A stretch of DNA of 64,000 bases from Nymphaea colorata (lineage: Eukaryota; Streptophyta; Magnoliopsida; Nymphaeales; Nymphaeaceae). Of the stretch, positions 35,329-46,436 are shown one piece after another. The position numbers and the translations under genes are program-made. The stretch is from positions 18,243,035 to 18,307,034 of the forward strand of contig NC_045149.1 of the NCBI RefSeq assembly GCF_008831285.2. The letters are read 5' to 3'. Position 1 is the stretch's first letter; every line of letters starts with the position of its first letter. The notes beneath the pieces are model-generated. The model saw only the letters and a list, made by a program, of their open reading frames with translations. It searched no databases and had not been told where the DNA came from.

Positions 35329-38206
35329 GTGGAAGTTATAAAGCTTGTGATGGAAAAAGAGCAGGAAGTACCCACCAGCACTCAGTCATGGTCATTGTAA
35401 TTGTTCGACTCATCCATCCCACTCGTTGTGTGCAGTTTGTTGTCATGCCCTTGTTGCTATTTTATCTGTTCTTTCATTGGGGGACAATTTCTTTGATTCT
35501 CAAATCTGCTGAAACGCACCACATGGAAAAGCTACAAAGCTATTCAGGTTGTCAGGAAACTTTCTTGTTTAAAACAATCTTATATCATTGTTTAATACAT
35601 TTAATATGTGCTTAATATATCCTATTATGAAAGGAGTCAATAATGGCTTCTAAAAAACCGAACTGGAAGATCCTTGTTTGGTGCTTAAAAACACGGAAAA
35701 TCAAACCAACTTTTAATTTTCAATTATAATGGAAGACAGGGTAGTTCCTTGAATGTGCCTAACCTGCCGATATATGGCATCTTATGATGGTACTAAAACG
35801 CCCTGTTTGGTTGTTTGTGAATATGAAACACCTGGGTACTACCTCCTTTGTTCACACGAAAAGTCTTCCCGTTGTTGCCATGGTAGGCCTGTGGCAAATG
35901 CTGTGATGTGTATGTTGGACCTTGAACCTGAAACCTTCACCAATTTGAAAACTTAAGCTAACCAATTTGAGCCCCTGTAAGCATCAACCGTCAATGGTTG
36001 GCCCTCCAAGAGATTCACATGGGTGTGGTTACACCATTTCACCATCTCATTGAAGACTTTGTGACAAGTTCAGATGGATTTCTGAATGTCAATGGAATCA
36101 GTGTGGAGTTTTTGTTTGATGATGATGGCTGCTTTCCTCAGTAACTATTTTGGTTGTCATTAATGTAACAACTGTTTGTTCAATGTTGATAATGGCGATT
36201 CCTCCTAGGTAATCTGACTTTAAATGCTGCTTCCGAATCTTGTGCAGATATTGATTTACTGCAATCTATTAAATGCTTGATGACAGGTCCATTACTTTAA
36301 TTGGTGTAGGGAAAACGATTAGATGTTTAGACATTGTTTGGGAATGAATTGTCAACAATGTTTTATTCATTGAGTCATCGAAACCGCCATATCGCCATTC
36401 TCATCTACTTTCGTAATCGTCAAATTCTGCTTCCAACCGATTAATTCTTAGACGACGCTGGATATCCAATTGGGTCACTGTTTGGGAGTTTTCAATGTGT
36501 TTTGAATGCCTATGCATGTACGAAGAACATGAATTCTCTAAAATACTAAACCCATACCCATCCAAAACACTTGCTGTCCAATTTGAGGTTTTTGCATTTC
36601 TATAATGAAAGCTTTAGCCATAAACGGATATCAGGTTAGACCTCTTTTACTATACTACAACGAGAGAGCATTTTGTACGCCACTTCGTGTATGTAACAAC
36701 TGAATGTCAAATATGGACCTTTTTATCAATATGTATAATTTATTTATTTTCATACCCAAACATTGCATAGCATATGTCTATGGGTGAGATTACAAATATG
36801 TACAAAATGTGAGATTACAAATATGTACAAAATAACATATAAGTATGAGATAATGTTTATGAGATAAGAAATGCTTTATGAGATAATGAGATAACAAATG
36901 TATGAGAGAATGCCAAACATAAAGTATGAGATAATGTTTACAAAATAACAAAAAATTTACGAGATAAGAGATGGATATATGAGCTAATGTTAAACATAAG
37001 TATAATATAATATGTAAGAGATAATAAAATATTTATGAGGCAATAGACAAATGTATGAAATAACGTTAAATATAAGTATGATATAATGTTTATGAGATAA
37101 TAAAATATTTATGAGATACTGAAATAATGCTATAAGAAGGAACATTTTTTTAATGCTTAAAATGTATATTAGTCATAACAATATATGTGTATATGAACTG
37201 ACAAATTTACCTTTATCGAATTATAAAATCCATGGTTTTCATTTTTATTTATGCAAAAAATGTATTTTTTAATTAATCATGAGTTTTTTTTGTCACACTT
37301 AAAATGAAACATGAAATTACATACCAGCTTAGTACAACAATTACAAAATAAAATTATTTTGGATTGGAAGGTTTCCAGTTTCCACATGTCGGGTTGAAGG
37401 ATTGGATAAACAAAACGATACAGAAAAGGATTATCCACAGTCCAGTTAACTCAATTTTGATTCGGACGATCGAGGAAAAAGTTCATAACACACCCACACT
37501 GGGTTCGGACGAAGGCACTTTACCCAATTTGACCACATCTTCCATAGGTTTCAGTGTTTCGTTGGTGTTGTTGGTAATGACAGCTAATCCCGGGTAACCC
37601 TCTAAGTAGTAAATAGTGTCAAGAAACAAAGTTTATCTAAATATCACCATTGGCTCATGGGTATTTGATAGAATGATATATAGCTTATTACTGTGATAGT
37701 TCACGCTTGAAATTGCATTTTATTGCTTCAAATGTGGTTGATAACTTACTATAGGCATGTACACAGCAAAATCTTATGTTGTTCTATTAATTCAATCAAA
37801 ATAAAAGCATAACGAATGGGGCTGACAACATTTACTGGAAGACTAAATTAAAACGGAGGATGAGTTTGTGAAGAAGAATAAACCGGCCAGAAAATTATCA
37901 ATTACCTACAACTTAGGACTGAAACTGTAAATAAGTACCAGGCACCGGCGGGGTGTCAGATATTTCAATCTCGAGTCGGGAATTTAACCGAAGGTCATCC
38001 AATAATTTTCTCGAGGGGGTAGACAAGGAGGACGAGGGACCCAAATTGAGCGGGCTTCGTTCGCCCGCGTCTCTTACCGCCTTCCAAATCCCACCACAAG
38101 AAACAGTAGGAGAGAGAGAAATGGAATACTGAGAGGGAGAGAGAGCAACTGGAATACAACGCAGGGATACTTGTGACAGAAGCTGCATGGTTTGGTGCTT
38201 GTTGCC
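35329..38206. other. Intergenic: GrxS12 3' flank to LPA1-like gene
   Basis: The first few hundred bases are probably the GrxS12 3' untranslated region. The middle is AT-rich and contains the TATGAGATAA-type repeat block described separately. The last about 300 bases (37900-38206) are GC-richer and probably hold the promoter and leader of the next gene. A 77-codon frame at 37364-37597 has no family features. Confidence 0.5.
36780..37130. repeat. Degenerate TATGAGATAATG-type repeat block
   Basis: Variants of TATGAGATAATG, GAGATTACAAATATGTACAAA and AAACATAAGTAT recur about a dozen times with irregular spacing. The block begins with two clean 22-bp copies (36788-36831). It is strongly A/T-biased with purines concentrated on the plus strand. 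It is noncoding and its origin is unclear. Confidence 0.7.
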
Positions 38207-41190
38207 ATGGCCGCAATACGAGCTCTCACATTCGGCCATCCCAATACCGACCAGATAAGCCGCTACCAACCTTTCTGTTCCTGCCTCTCTGCAACGCCTC
38301 ATCCCTTATTTATCAAAACGACGACGCCCCATTTTAGATTTCCCATCAAACGGGTGGGTGGCGCCTTGAGGGTCCGCTGCTCTGCTAGCAACAGGCCTCC
38401 TTCCACGGACATCAGGTAAAAGCAGAGGCGTTCTTCATTAATGGGTTCGTCTTGTTTAGATTGTCCATTCTTTTATATTCGTCAGTGGATTGCCCATTCT
38501 CTGCTCGAGTGCTCCAATGTTTTAGTCATTAGTCAGTAATTCTCTGTATGAGGACTGGGATGTTTGGTTTCATTTATCGTTTCTCTTTCGTTATCTTGGA
38601 TCGATCCGTGTACTTCTGACTTAGGTTAGCAGTTTTGAAGATGGGTGGGAAAACGAGCTACTGTTTTCATTTAGTTTTTGATGGGAGATGGCGTTGAATT
38701 AAACAGCCAAATAGGTGGAACTGGTTTTGTTGTTTTCGGTGTTCAGTTATGCTTATCTCGAGTGAAGTTTCATGAAATTCAAGGTGAATTCCATCCTTCG
38801 AGATTCTCTGTCTAACGTTGCTTCTGTAATTCTATGCGCGAATATTGTTGGAACGCCTCCAGAAGGGCATGCACTCGGCTGTTTGCTTGAAGTTGGAACT
38901 TTTGGTCATTCTTCCGTCTGTGGTAACTCTCTAGTATTACCATCACTTCTAGAATAGAGGGTTTCGTAGCTGAAACAGTTACTGCTGCTCCCAAACTTCC
39001 TGAAAGAAATATGGGATCTCCAAACATAACCTAGTTTTAGAATATGGCAAATTCCGGGTAACATTTATACCTTCATACTAGTTCGCTTGTGCAGATATAT
39101 ATGGATTTTTGTATTTGTTTAATCTACACACATGCCATCATGTTCTCTTCAAAAAATATATAGCTTTTTAGTTTGTCAGAAAATTTTGTCTTCTGATATT
39201 TCTTACGATGGAAATTTGTTACATTAGTTGATATGCATTAGATTTTTCGATTGATTTTGCGGTGATCTTTTTATCCTGGTGCCAATTGGTTAGTAATGAT
39301 GAAATACTTATACGGAGACAGATTGTCGATTTTACATTGATGGCCATAATGCTATTTGAAATTATACTATATGAAAAAGTTCAGCAAAAAAATCATCCAT
39401 CAACACAATTAACATATGCACAACCAGATGCGATGCATCTATTTACACTGGATCTCTATCGATCAGTAATTATGGAATACTCATATGGGTGCATAGTCCA
39501 CCATGGTAATACGTCAACTAAGATGAGCACAATCAGACATAATACCACCAAGGTAACATGACCACTAGGATGAGCGCAACCAGACATAATCCATCTACTT
39601 CAGACTTCGCATGTCTCCATTTTAAGATGAATATTGAAGATGGATTTTGTAAATTCAGTTTGGTTATCTCCTATGATAATGTATCAGTTCACATGCTATT
39701 GGATTGCTTTGAACTTCATATTGACGTTTGCTGGTTCTTTGGTAGAAGTTAATGTGATTGTACATTATTAAGTACACATTCATTTAGAACTGTTGGAACC
39801 CACATTATTTTTTTCTATTTTATTTTTATTGAAGTTAGATGCATTTATTGTGTTTTTTTTTGTACCTAGAAAATTTAAGATATTTTCTTTTCTCCTTTGA
39901 TTATTGTAGTTACATTTTCTGTTTTTCTAATGTAAATAGTTTAGCATTTCAGCTCCGCAGCCAAGATAAGAAGTGAAGTTCTTTCTCCCTTTCGTTCTGT
40001 TCGGATGTTCTTTTATCTTGCTTTCATTGCAAGTGGTGCTCTTGGAGGGCTTATAGCATTCACTCAACTGATTTCCGCTCTAACAAATCCATTAAGAGCA
40101 GCAGAACTTCCGGATACCCTGAAAGGTCTTGGTATTGATTTGGCAGCAGTTGCTTTATTTGCATTTCTTTACTCTAGGGAGGTTAAAGCTGAAAATTTAC
40201 AAATAGCAAGGCTTACCAGAGAAGAGACTCTTGCAAACCTTAAACTGCGGGGAGACGAGAAGGTTGTTCCTGTAAGTGCCCTGAGAGGAATTGCACGGCT
40301 AGTCATAGTTGCAGGCCCCGCTTCTTTTATCTTAGAATCCTTCAGACTTAGTCAGGCATACACAGATAGCCTTCTAGAGCGAGGAGTGCGAGTCCTTCCT
40401 TTGGCCACTGATGGGCTCATGCCTGAGTCTGAAATGAAAGAGGATGATGAATTGACTCTTCAGAAAAGGAAGAAGCTATGGCAGTTACGTCCTGCTGATA
40501 CTCCTGAATGGTCCAAGTAAGACTGCATGGCTATTAACTTAAGGACAACTTGTTTAATTCCTTTTATTTCTTATTTGTCGTTTCTCTACTTATCTGTAGG
40601 TGGTTAGATGAACAGAAGGACCTGGCTAATGTGTCAAGGGATTCCCCTGTGTAGGTTTTTCCTAACATGGTTTGGTTTTTTCGGTAAAAATCTCCTTAAG
40701 CTACTGTAGCCTAGACTTGGTACCGGTGACAGCAGTCAAATGTGATACGTTACTTTATAAGTTTGTACTATAGAATTCGCTACATAGAAAATGTTGCTTA
40801 CATATTCTTAAAAAAAATTCCAGTTTTCTTACCTATTTAGCATGCTCATGCCTCTCTCAAGCTGTGCAAATGCATCTCTGTTGAGGAGCAAGTTGGAAAC
40901 TTTAGTTGGATTTGTCATTAGTGTTAGCTTGACCTGTTTGCTAATGCAATTTAATAATGATCCACTTGAGGTTGTATTATGGATGTTCATTTGCCTTTGC
41001 CATTAGATGTCTGGCCATCTCATGATTAATTGATATAAATTTGTTCTGAAGATATCTATCTCTTCGCATGGATGGTCGTGTTCGTGGTAGTGGTGTTGGT
41101 TACCCTCCTTGGAATGCTTTTGTAGCTCAGCTACCACCAGTTAAAGGAATCTGGTCCGGTCTTTTTGATGGAATGGATGGAAGAGTCTAG
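38207..41190 (+). CDS. LPA1/Rep27-family (DUF3493) chloroplast membrane protein
   Basis: A member of the family named for LOW PSII ACCUMULATION 1 and algal Rep27, thylakoid proteins needed for photosystem II assembly or repair. Four exons join in phase: 38207-38415, 39953-40516, 40600-40650 and 41052-41190, giving 320 residues. The N-terminus (MAAIRALTFGH, rich in Ser/Arg/Pro to about residue 65) is a transit peptide. The family core begins SAAKIRSEVLSPFRSVRMF. Two hydrophobic segments follow, about residues 84-108 (FFYLAFIASGALGGLIAF) and 122-140 (GIDLAAVALFAFLYSREV). The C-terminal signature runs YLSLRMDGRVRGSGVGYPPW and ends FDGMDGRV. No TPR repeats are present, so this is the short LPA1-like form rather than full LPA1. 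Its precise role in this species is inferred. Confidence 0.88.
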
Positions 41191-43711
41191 CTTATCTTGT
41201 TGCTTTGTCCTTGTTAAGGTACGTCATATCATGTCTCCATGTTTTGATTCTATACCTTTCGTGCCTTGGTCACTTGAAGCTCTTTTGTGATGAATGTCTG
41301 GTCTGATGAATGATTTCTTAGCTTCTGCGGATATGACAATACAATCCATTGCTAAATAGCATTAGTTAGCTGTGGCCTGGACACTTGCTGATAAGTGGAT
41401 ATGTTATGCATGGTCTTCTTTATTGTCCACTCCAGGGCTTCCACAGTTTGAAATTTTTCTTCGTTATTGAACTGGAGTCTCTCTTTCTCTCTCTCTCATG
41501 CATGCACAGACACAGGTGCGCACCTGTCTGCACACATACGCACATGCAGACACACACGCACTGCTGTATATGTGTTTTTATGGCCTCTGTGTCATTCTTG
41601 TTGATTTAATTAACTTCTCTTTATCCAAATTGCTGGTGGACAGCCTCAAGTGAGCCTATGTTGAGACCCTTCGACAAGGTGCAGCAGTTGACAGATATCT
41701 TCTTCAGGATCCGACCACATTTGTTTCTATCAACATAATCCCTGCAGATCTCTTTGCAACCGATAATGGGGTTGTTTGTTCCAACATTGGTGCATGGTAC
41801 ATAAATCTCCAAATGTAGGACATTCCATTTATTTTTTTTCTGTAAATGTTTTCTTGCATGCAGGTCATAGTTAATGAGATATAGTTTGCATATTTTCTGT
41901 GCACTCTACTTCATTTTAACTTCAGTACTGTTGTAATGATTTAATTGTCTATATCCATTCTTTAAGTTGTATGAAATTGGTTAAAAACTTCAGGATCAAA
42001 GAGTTTGGAGATTGACAATATTTTTTATTTTATGGCCTGGTCGGCTTAGAACGGCAGAAAGCTTTTAGGTTTGATTATTTTGTGTACGAAAAATTGCCTA
42101 ACCAATCCACTATTGACAGGAAGGTCGTAGCGTTGAGTGTTTGGCAATCGTAACGAGCTGCTTGTTTTTGTGGTTAACGTTTCAAAATCATGAATCGAAC
42201 ATGAGGAAGAATAAACTTTTATTATCTACAACTACCAAGACCACTAGCTCATAGGAAGAAAATTAATAGAAGCTTCGTAAGTTCATGCAAAATTTATTTT
42301 TTGCTAATGGTAGAATGGACGGTCGCAAGTAAGAGATTAGCCATCCTATTGAAAAAAAACAAGAAGAAGAAGAAGGTAAACCTTTCGAAGGAAGAAAATA
42401 GCCATGCGCTTGTTCTGATAGTGCAAATTAAGCTTCTCGACACTGCGAGAATTTTATTTTTCTCAACGTACTATTTAGATCTTGGAGATTAAACTAAAGC
42501 ATGGAACAACCACAATGTTTAAAGATAAAATGGCATTTTTATTCCTTTTCAAGTAAAAACATCGGATGTTCACAATGTATCATTAATTTAAGCACAAAAA
42601 TATAGTTCTTTGGGCGTAGTATGTGAAACTACTGTTCCCATTATTGGTCCTTTTGATGGCGTTGAAATATTTCTTGAGAATACACATTCATGTTGTTGTA
42701 GTTTTCCTCGGCAAAAGGTGGGAGCGTAGAGCTCGAACTGGACTTCTAGAAAAGAAGAAAAGCTTTTCTCGTGTTTGGTGAATTCAAGCATGGTGGTTGA
42801 ATTTTTCCATAGTAAGGTACACCGGAAAAAGATTCTCAACCCTCTATCAAGCGCCCCTGAATGAGAAAGGCTTCTTCATTAGAAAGCAAACTTAAGATAC
42901 CCATTCTTTATGGGTAGGCTTCCGGTTTTGTCGACGTAAACTCCATTCTCCATTGCCATGTGATTGGAAACATGAATCGCTGGTCGCTGTAACCATTCTT
43001 TGCAGAAGATGGAAGGGATGAAAGGAGAGATTCCAAAAATGAAACTCTTTGGTACACATGCCAATGTAAGTCAAGCAAGTGGGTGTTTTTTTTCTTATTA
43101 GAGTTAGATCGTACTCGGGTCGAGCAGCTTTTCGCTCTTTCCCCCGGCAAATTAAAACCCCGTGGTTAGTACCCTCATCTTTAGGGCTTATATTTGCCTC
43201 GACTTGTATAGAGGGTTGATGCTCATAGGAATTGAACCAACTATTGACCTCATACTAGCAGCTATCGCTATCCGAAGTCAAAGCTGGCTGGACTTAAGAG
43301 TTGTTTAAGGTCCTTATATCAAATCTGACCTATTTCCAACCTAATTAAGAATATTGCATGTAAAATGCTGGGAAACAACATAGTCTCCTTGTAAACCCTG
43401 AGCATTGAACTCTAGACTCCTCAAATCAAATGGCTTTGAGCCACCTCATCTAGCCTGGTGCATAGAGTTCTTGCAAGCTATTGGTTAGAGAATTATTTCT
43501 CAAAATTTATCCGGAAAATGTAGTCGCAGATATCCGCACTCCAATATCCATAACTTACCAATACAAACTTCAAACTTATGTAAAAGAAAACACCAGGAAA
43601 TTTAAAAAGGTTGAGAGTAGTGAATGAGATTTAGATTGGAGGAGAAAAGCTTATAATACAAAACGAGACACACATTTGCTCCTTTAAACCAATTCCTGCA
43701 AGCAGCTTCTT
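41191..43711. other. Intergenic: between LPA1-like and PsaE 3' ends
   Basis: The two genes converge here, so both ends hold 3' untranslated sequence. I see CT- and CA-rich microsatellites (41490-41570), a SINE-like element (43077-43274) and otherwise AT-rich DNA. Short frames at 41621-41904, 42588-42839 and 42879-43150 on the minus strand have no family features. Confidence 0.5.
43077..43274 (-). mobile_element. SINE-like element (tRNA-derived promoter boxes, A-rich tail)
   Basis: On the minus strand, TAGCGATAGCTGC (43270-43258) resembles the polymerase III A box. GGTTCAATTCC (43238-43228) matches the B-box consensus, about 20 bases further on. A body of about 130 bases then ends in an A-rich tail (complement of 43086-43094). 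The flanks are nearly identical: AAGTCAAAGC at 43275-43284 and AAGTCAAGC at 43068-43076, a plausible target duplication with one base lost. No SINE family is named because I cannot compare sequences. Confidence 0.45.
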
Positions 43712-44970
43712 TCACTTCACCTCTTGGATCTCATCCAAAGCGTAGTTGTTGGTCGACACATTGGCGTAGTTCACCTTGTTGAACCGAACCACCACCGGGT
43801 AACGAGAATTTGGATCCTGAAAAAACAAATCCCATTTGACCCGAAAATAAGAACCTCTATTGTTGTTGGCATTCCTCAATAGCAATTTGAACCCAATTGG
43901 GCCGTTGAAAATATTTGTCTATATGCCACATCTGGTCTTCAAATTTCACAAATTACTAATAGGTAGTACTATGGACTATAGTTTCGAAGCTTTTTGTCTT
44001 AAAAAACAGAAGTTTCATTGTGATCAAAGACTGGAAACGCCTTTTTATTAAACCTTCTTTCTCGCTATGTAATTCATTAAGGAATGTAAAAAACTGATAT
44101 GTTTTACAGCACTTATCTTTCTAGACAAAGTTTATGAAGCCAAAGAAGAGAGAGAGAGAGAGACCTGATCTACAGCAACCACAGATCCGATCCCGTTGTA
44201 CCAGTAGGATTCTCTTCTCAGAATCTTCACCTGCAGAGAATAAAATGTCCCGGAATTTGGTTAGATTGTCGGAAAAATTTTAAGCAAGGAAGATCTTCAA
44301 GAAATTTTACAACTTCCAATAAACGATATTATTGGGAGCTCTAAAATTTCCTAAACTTGGCGCACATGAAATCTACATATAAATACTAATGATGAGAACA
44401 ATTTATCCCTGTTTTGAAACATTTCATTTCAATTTCTAACCACATGTCCAAACACTGTTTTTTTTTTTCTCCAAGAAAGATTTCGCCTCACCTCTCTCAA
44501 TTTTGACACGATGGAGCAATTTTTCATGGACATGTCGTTGAAGGAAAAGGAAATCTATCTTAGATAACACGTCTCCTTTATGGAATGACCCCTTAAAGAA
44601 GTCGTTTCACAGTAAGAAGTGTTTTATCGATTGAAACATTCATGCTGTAACAAAAATTTCAAGAAAAAAAAAAGTAGGAACAATTTCATCCAATTTTTTT
44701 AGTGCGCGTTTGATGATCATGAGGTGTCACCTTTGTGCCACGCTTGGGGCCAATCGGTGGCGGCTTGGCGGCGGGCGCCTCCGCCGGAGCTGCAACTGCT
44801 GCGGGGGCCGCCTCTCCCTCTTCAGCCCTGACCACCACCAACCTTCCACGGCTAGCCGGGTTCTTCTTGGTGGAGAAGAACAGGGAGGGCCGAGATGAGG
44901 TGGATGAGGAGGCGAGACTCGAGCCCAGGACGAACCCAGTGGCTGCAGATGCCATGTTGCACGTAGCCAT
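43712..44970 (-). CDS. PSAE: Photosystem I reaction centre subunit IV (PsaE)
   Basis: A stromal-side peripheral subunit of photosystem I that helps dock ferredoxin and supports cyclic electron flow. Three exons join in phase: 44970-44731, 44230-44165 and 43816-43712, giving 136 residues. The transit peptide ([20 protein letters not shown] onward) ends near [13 protein letters not shown] long Ala/Pro linker ([20 protein letters not shown]) follows, as in angiosperm PsaE. The mature SH3-like barrel is complete: [20 protein letters not shown], then [20 protein letters not shown] and [14 protein letters not shown]. Light regulation is expected for the family. Upstream on the minus strand I see a CCTATCATTGG word (GATA and CCAAT elements, complement of 45017-45030) and a weak TATA-like AATTATAGAAATT near 45060. 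Confidence 0.97.
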
Positions 44971-46436
44971 TCTCGAGGCTTTCCTTTCTTCTTCTTCTTC
45001 CTCTTCCTCTGAGCTTCAACCAATGATAGGAAGAAGAGAGCAAGAACACAGGCCGAATTTCTATAATTTCGGAAGAATTTTCTCTTTTTTTCCATGGCGT
45101 CTAATGGCCGACTGTGATTTTGGCCAGAGTGGCTCCGTCCAGTAGAATGCGGCCACCTCAGCACCATATCCGATCCGTCTAGATAACCCTCCTTGGGTCG
45201 TGCAAAAGATCCAGTCTTCAATAAAGTATTAAAATTGCAGAGTGGACGCAAAAGTTTTGATGTTTTCCAAGTACCGCATTATGTATGTTTTATTTTTCCT
45301 AAGAAAGTCTTGAGTGTCAACCCAACTAGCTACCTTGCACCCAAAGTTGGGCATTTAAACGCTTTTGATATCAGACAATTGTCTACTTGAGATTTTCAGA
45401 TCAAATATCTTATGATCTTATATCTATATATTTTGATATCTAATGATATCTCAAACTCTCACCCAGTTTACTTATTAAGGATCGTCCAATCTATTACAAT
45501 GATGGTTGATAGAAAAACAAAGAAAAAAATATGTAAATTAATAATACATGAAAAAATAACCATTATCTTTTTTTATCTCAACCATCCATCATGGTGGATT
45601 AGACGACCCTCATAAATGTGTTTGGTGACTATGGATAGCTAGTCACCATCCAATTTTCCATGGATTTGGATCTCATTTTCTACACTACATTAGCTAAACT
45701 GGTTTGCGCTTGTTCAAAAAAATCAACATGCATTTCACTTTACATTGAAACACTGGTTCCTCCTCTAGTTTAGCTTTGGACGTGTATCTAGTGTGAGACT
45801 GGTTTCAGTTTCGCATGTTAATGGAACTCTTGAGAACCCCATCACCCTTGTTTTTTTTTTCTTGGTGAACAAAACAAAGATATCATATTGACATCGAATA
45901 AAGCACTTTTTTGCTACTTTTAATAGAATAAAAGTTTGATTTTCATAGGTGCTACTTGTATTATATAAAATTGTATGTGGTACCAAAGTGAATATACATT
46001 GTCGGATCACCATGCAAGGATGAAAGAAAAGGCCACTAAGGTGAATGTACATTGTCTCCTTATCATGCATCAACGCAGCCTGGACCTTCGAGGTAAAAAC
46101 TAAAAAGTAAAGGGAGGGTCCAGCTCTTTTTCTCTTTTTCTGATAATTGGTTTATAATCTTCTCACTCACCCCAAATATGTTTTGGATCTTTTTCATCGG
46201 ATCTGATAATAATGAGTCGTTTCTGCATTGAGATTCAGATTTCATTATAGTTGATCGGGTTTTATGAGTTGGGATCTGATTCGGACCCACTAATCGCATT
46301 TTGGTTTTGGTTCGGAAGCAGTGGAAATCCACTAATGTCTGATCCGTTATTACGAGGTTTTCTGGATATCGTTCATGACGAGATGGACGGCAGATAGGGC
46401 AAGGGGTCCACTGGCTTGTTTGGTCCCACTCTTTGA
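44971..46436. other. Intergenic: PsaE promoter side to PPR gene
   Basis: Two genes start divergently here. The first about 250 bases hold the PsaE leader, including a CTT run at 44986-45007. The rest is AT-rich spacer with a weak direct repeat (GTGAATATACATTGTC at 45989 and GTGAATGTACATTGTC at 46041). A patch at 46190-46345 has repeated GGATCTGAT / GATCCG words typical of dispersed plant repeats. No gene is seen. Confidence 0.5.

Noticed and set aside
37364-37597. 77-codon plus-strand frame
   Set aside because: No domain, signal or neighbouring exon; chance frame in intergenic DNA.
44727-45251. 174-codon minus-strand and 136-codon plus-strand frames
   Set aside because: Both overlap PsaE exon 1 in the wrong frame; their Arg/Pro or Ala-rich content comes from the GC-rich PsaE linker.
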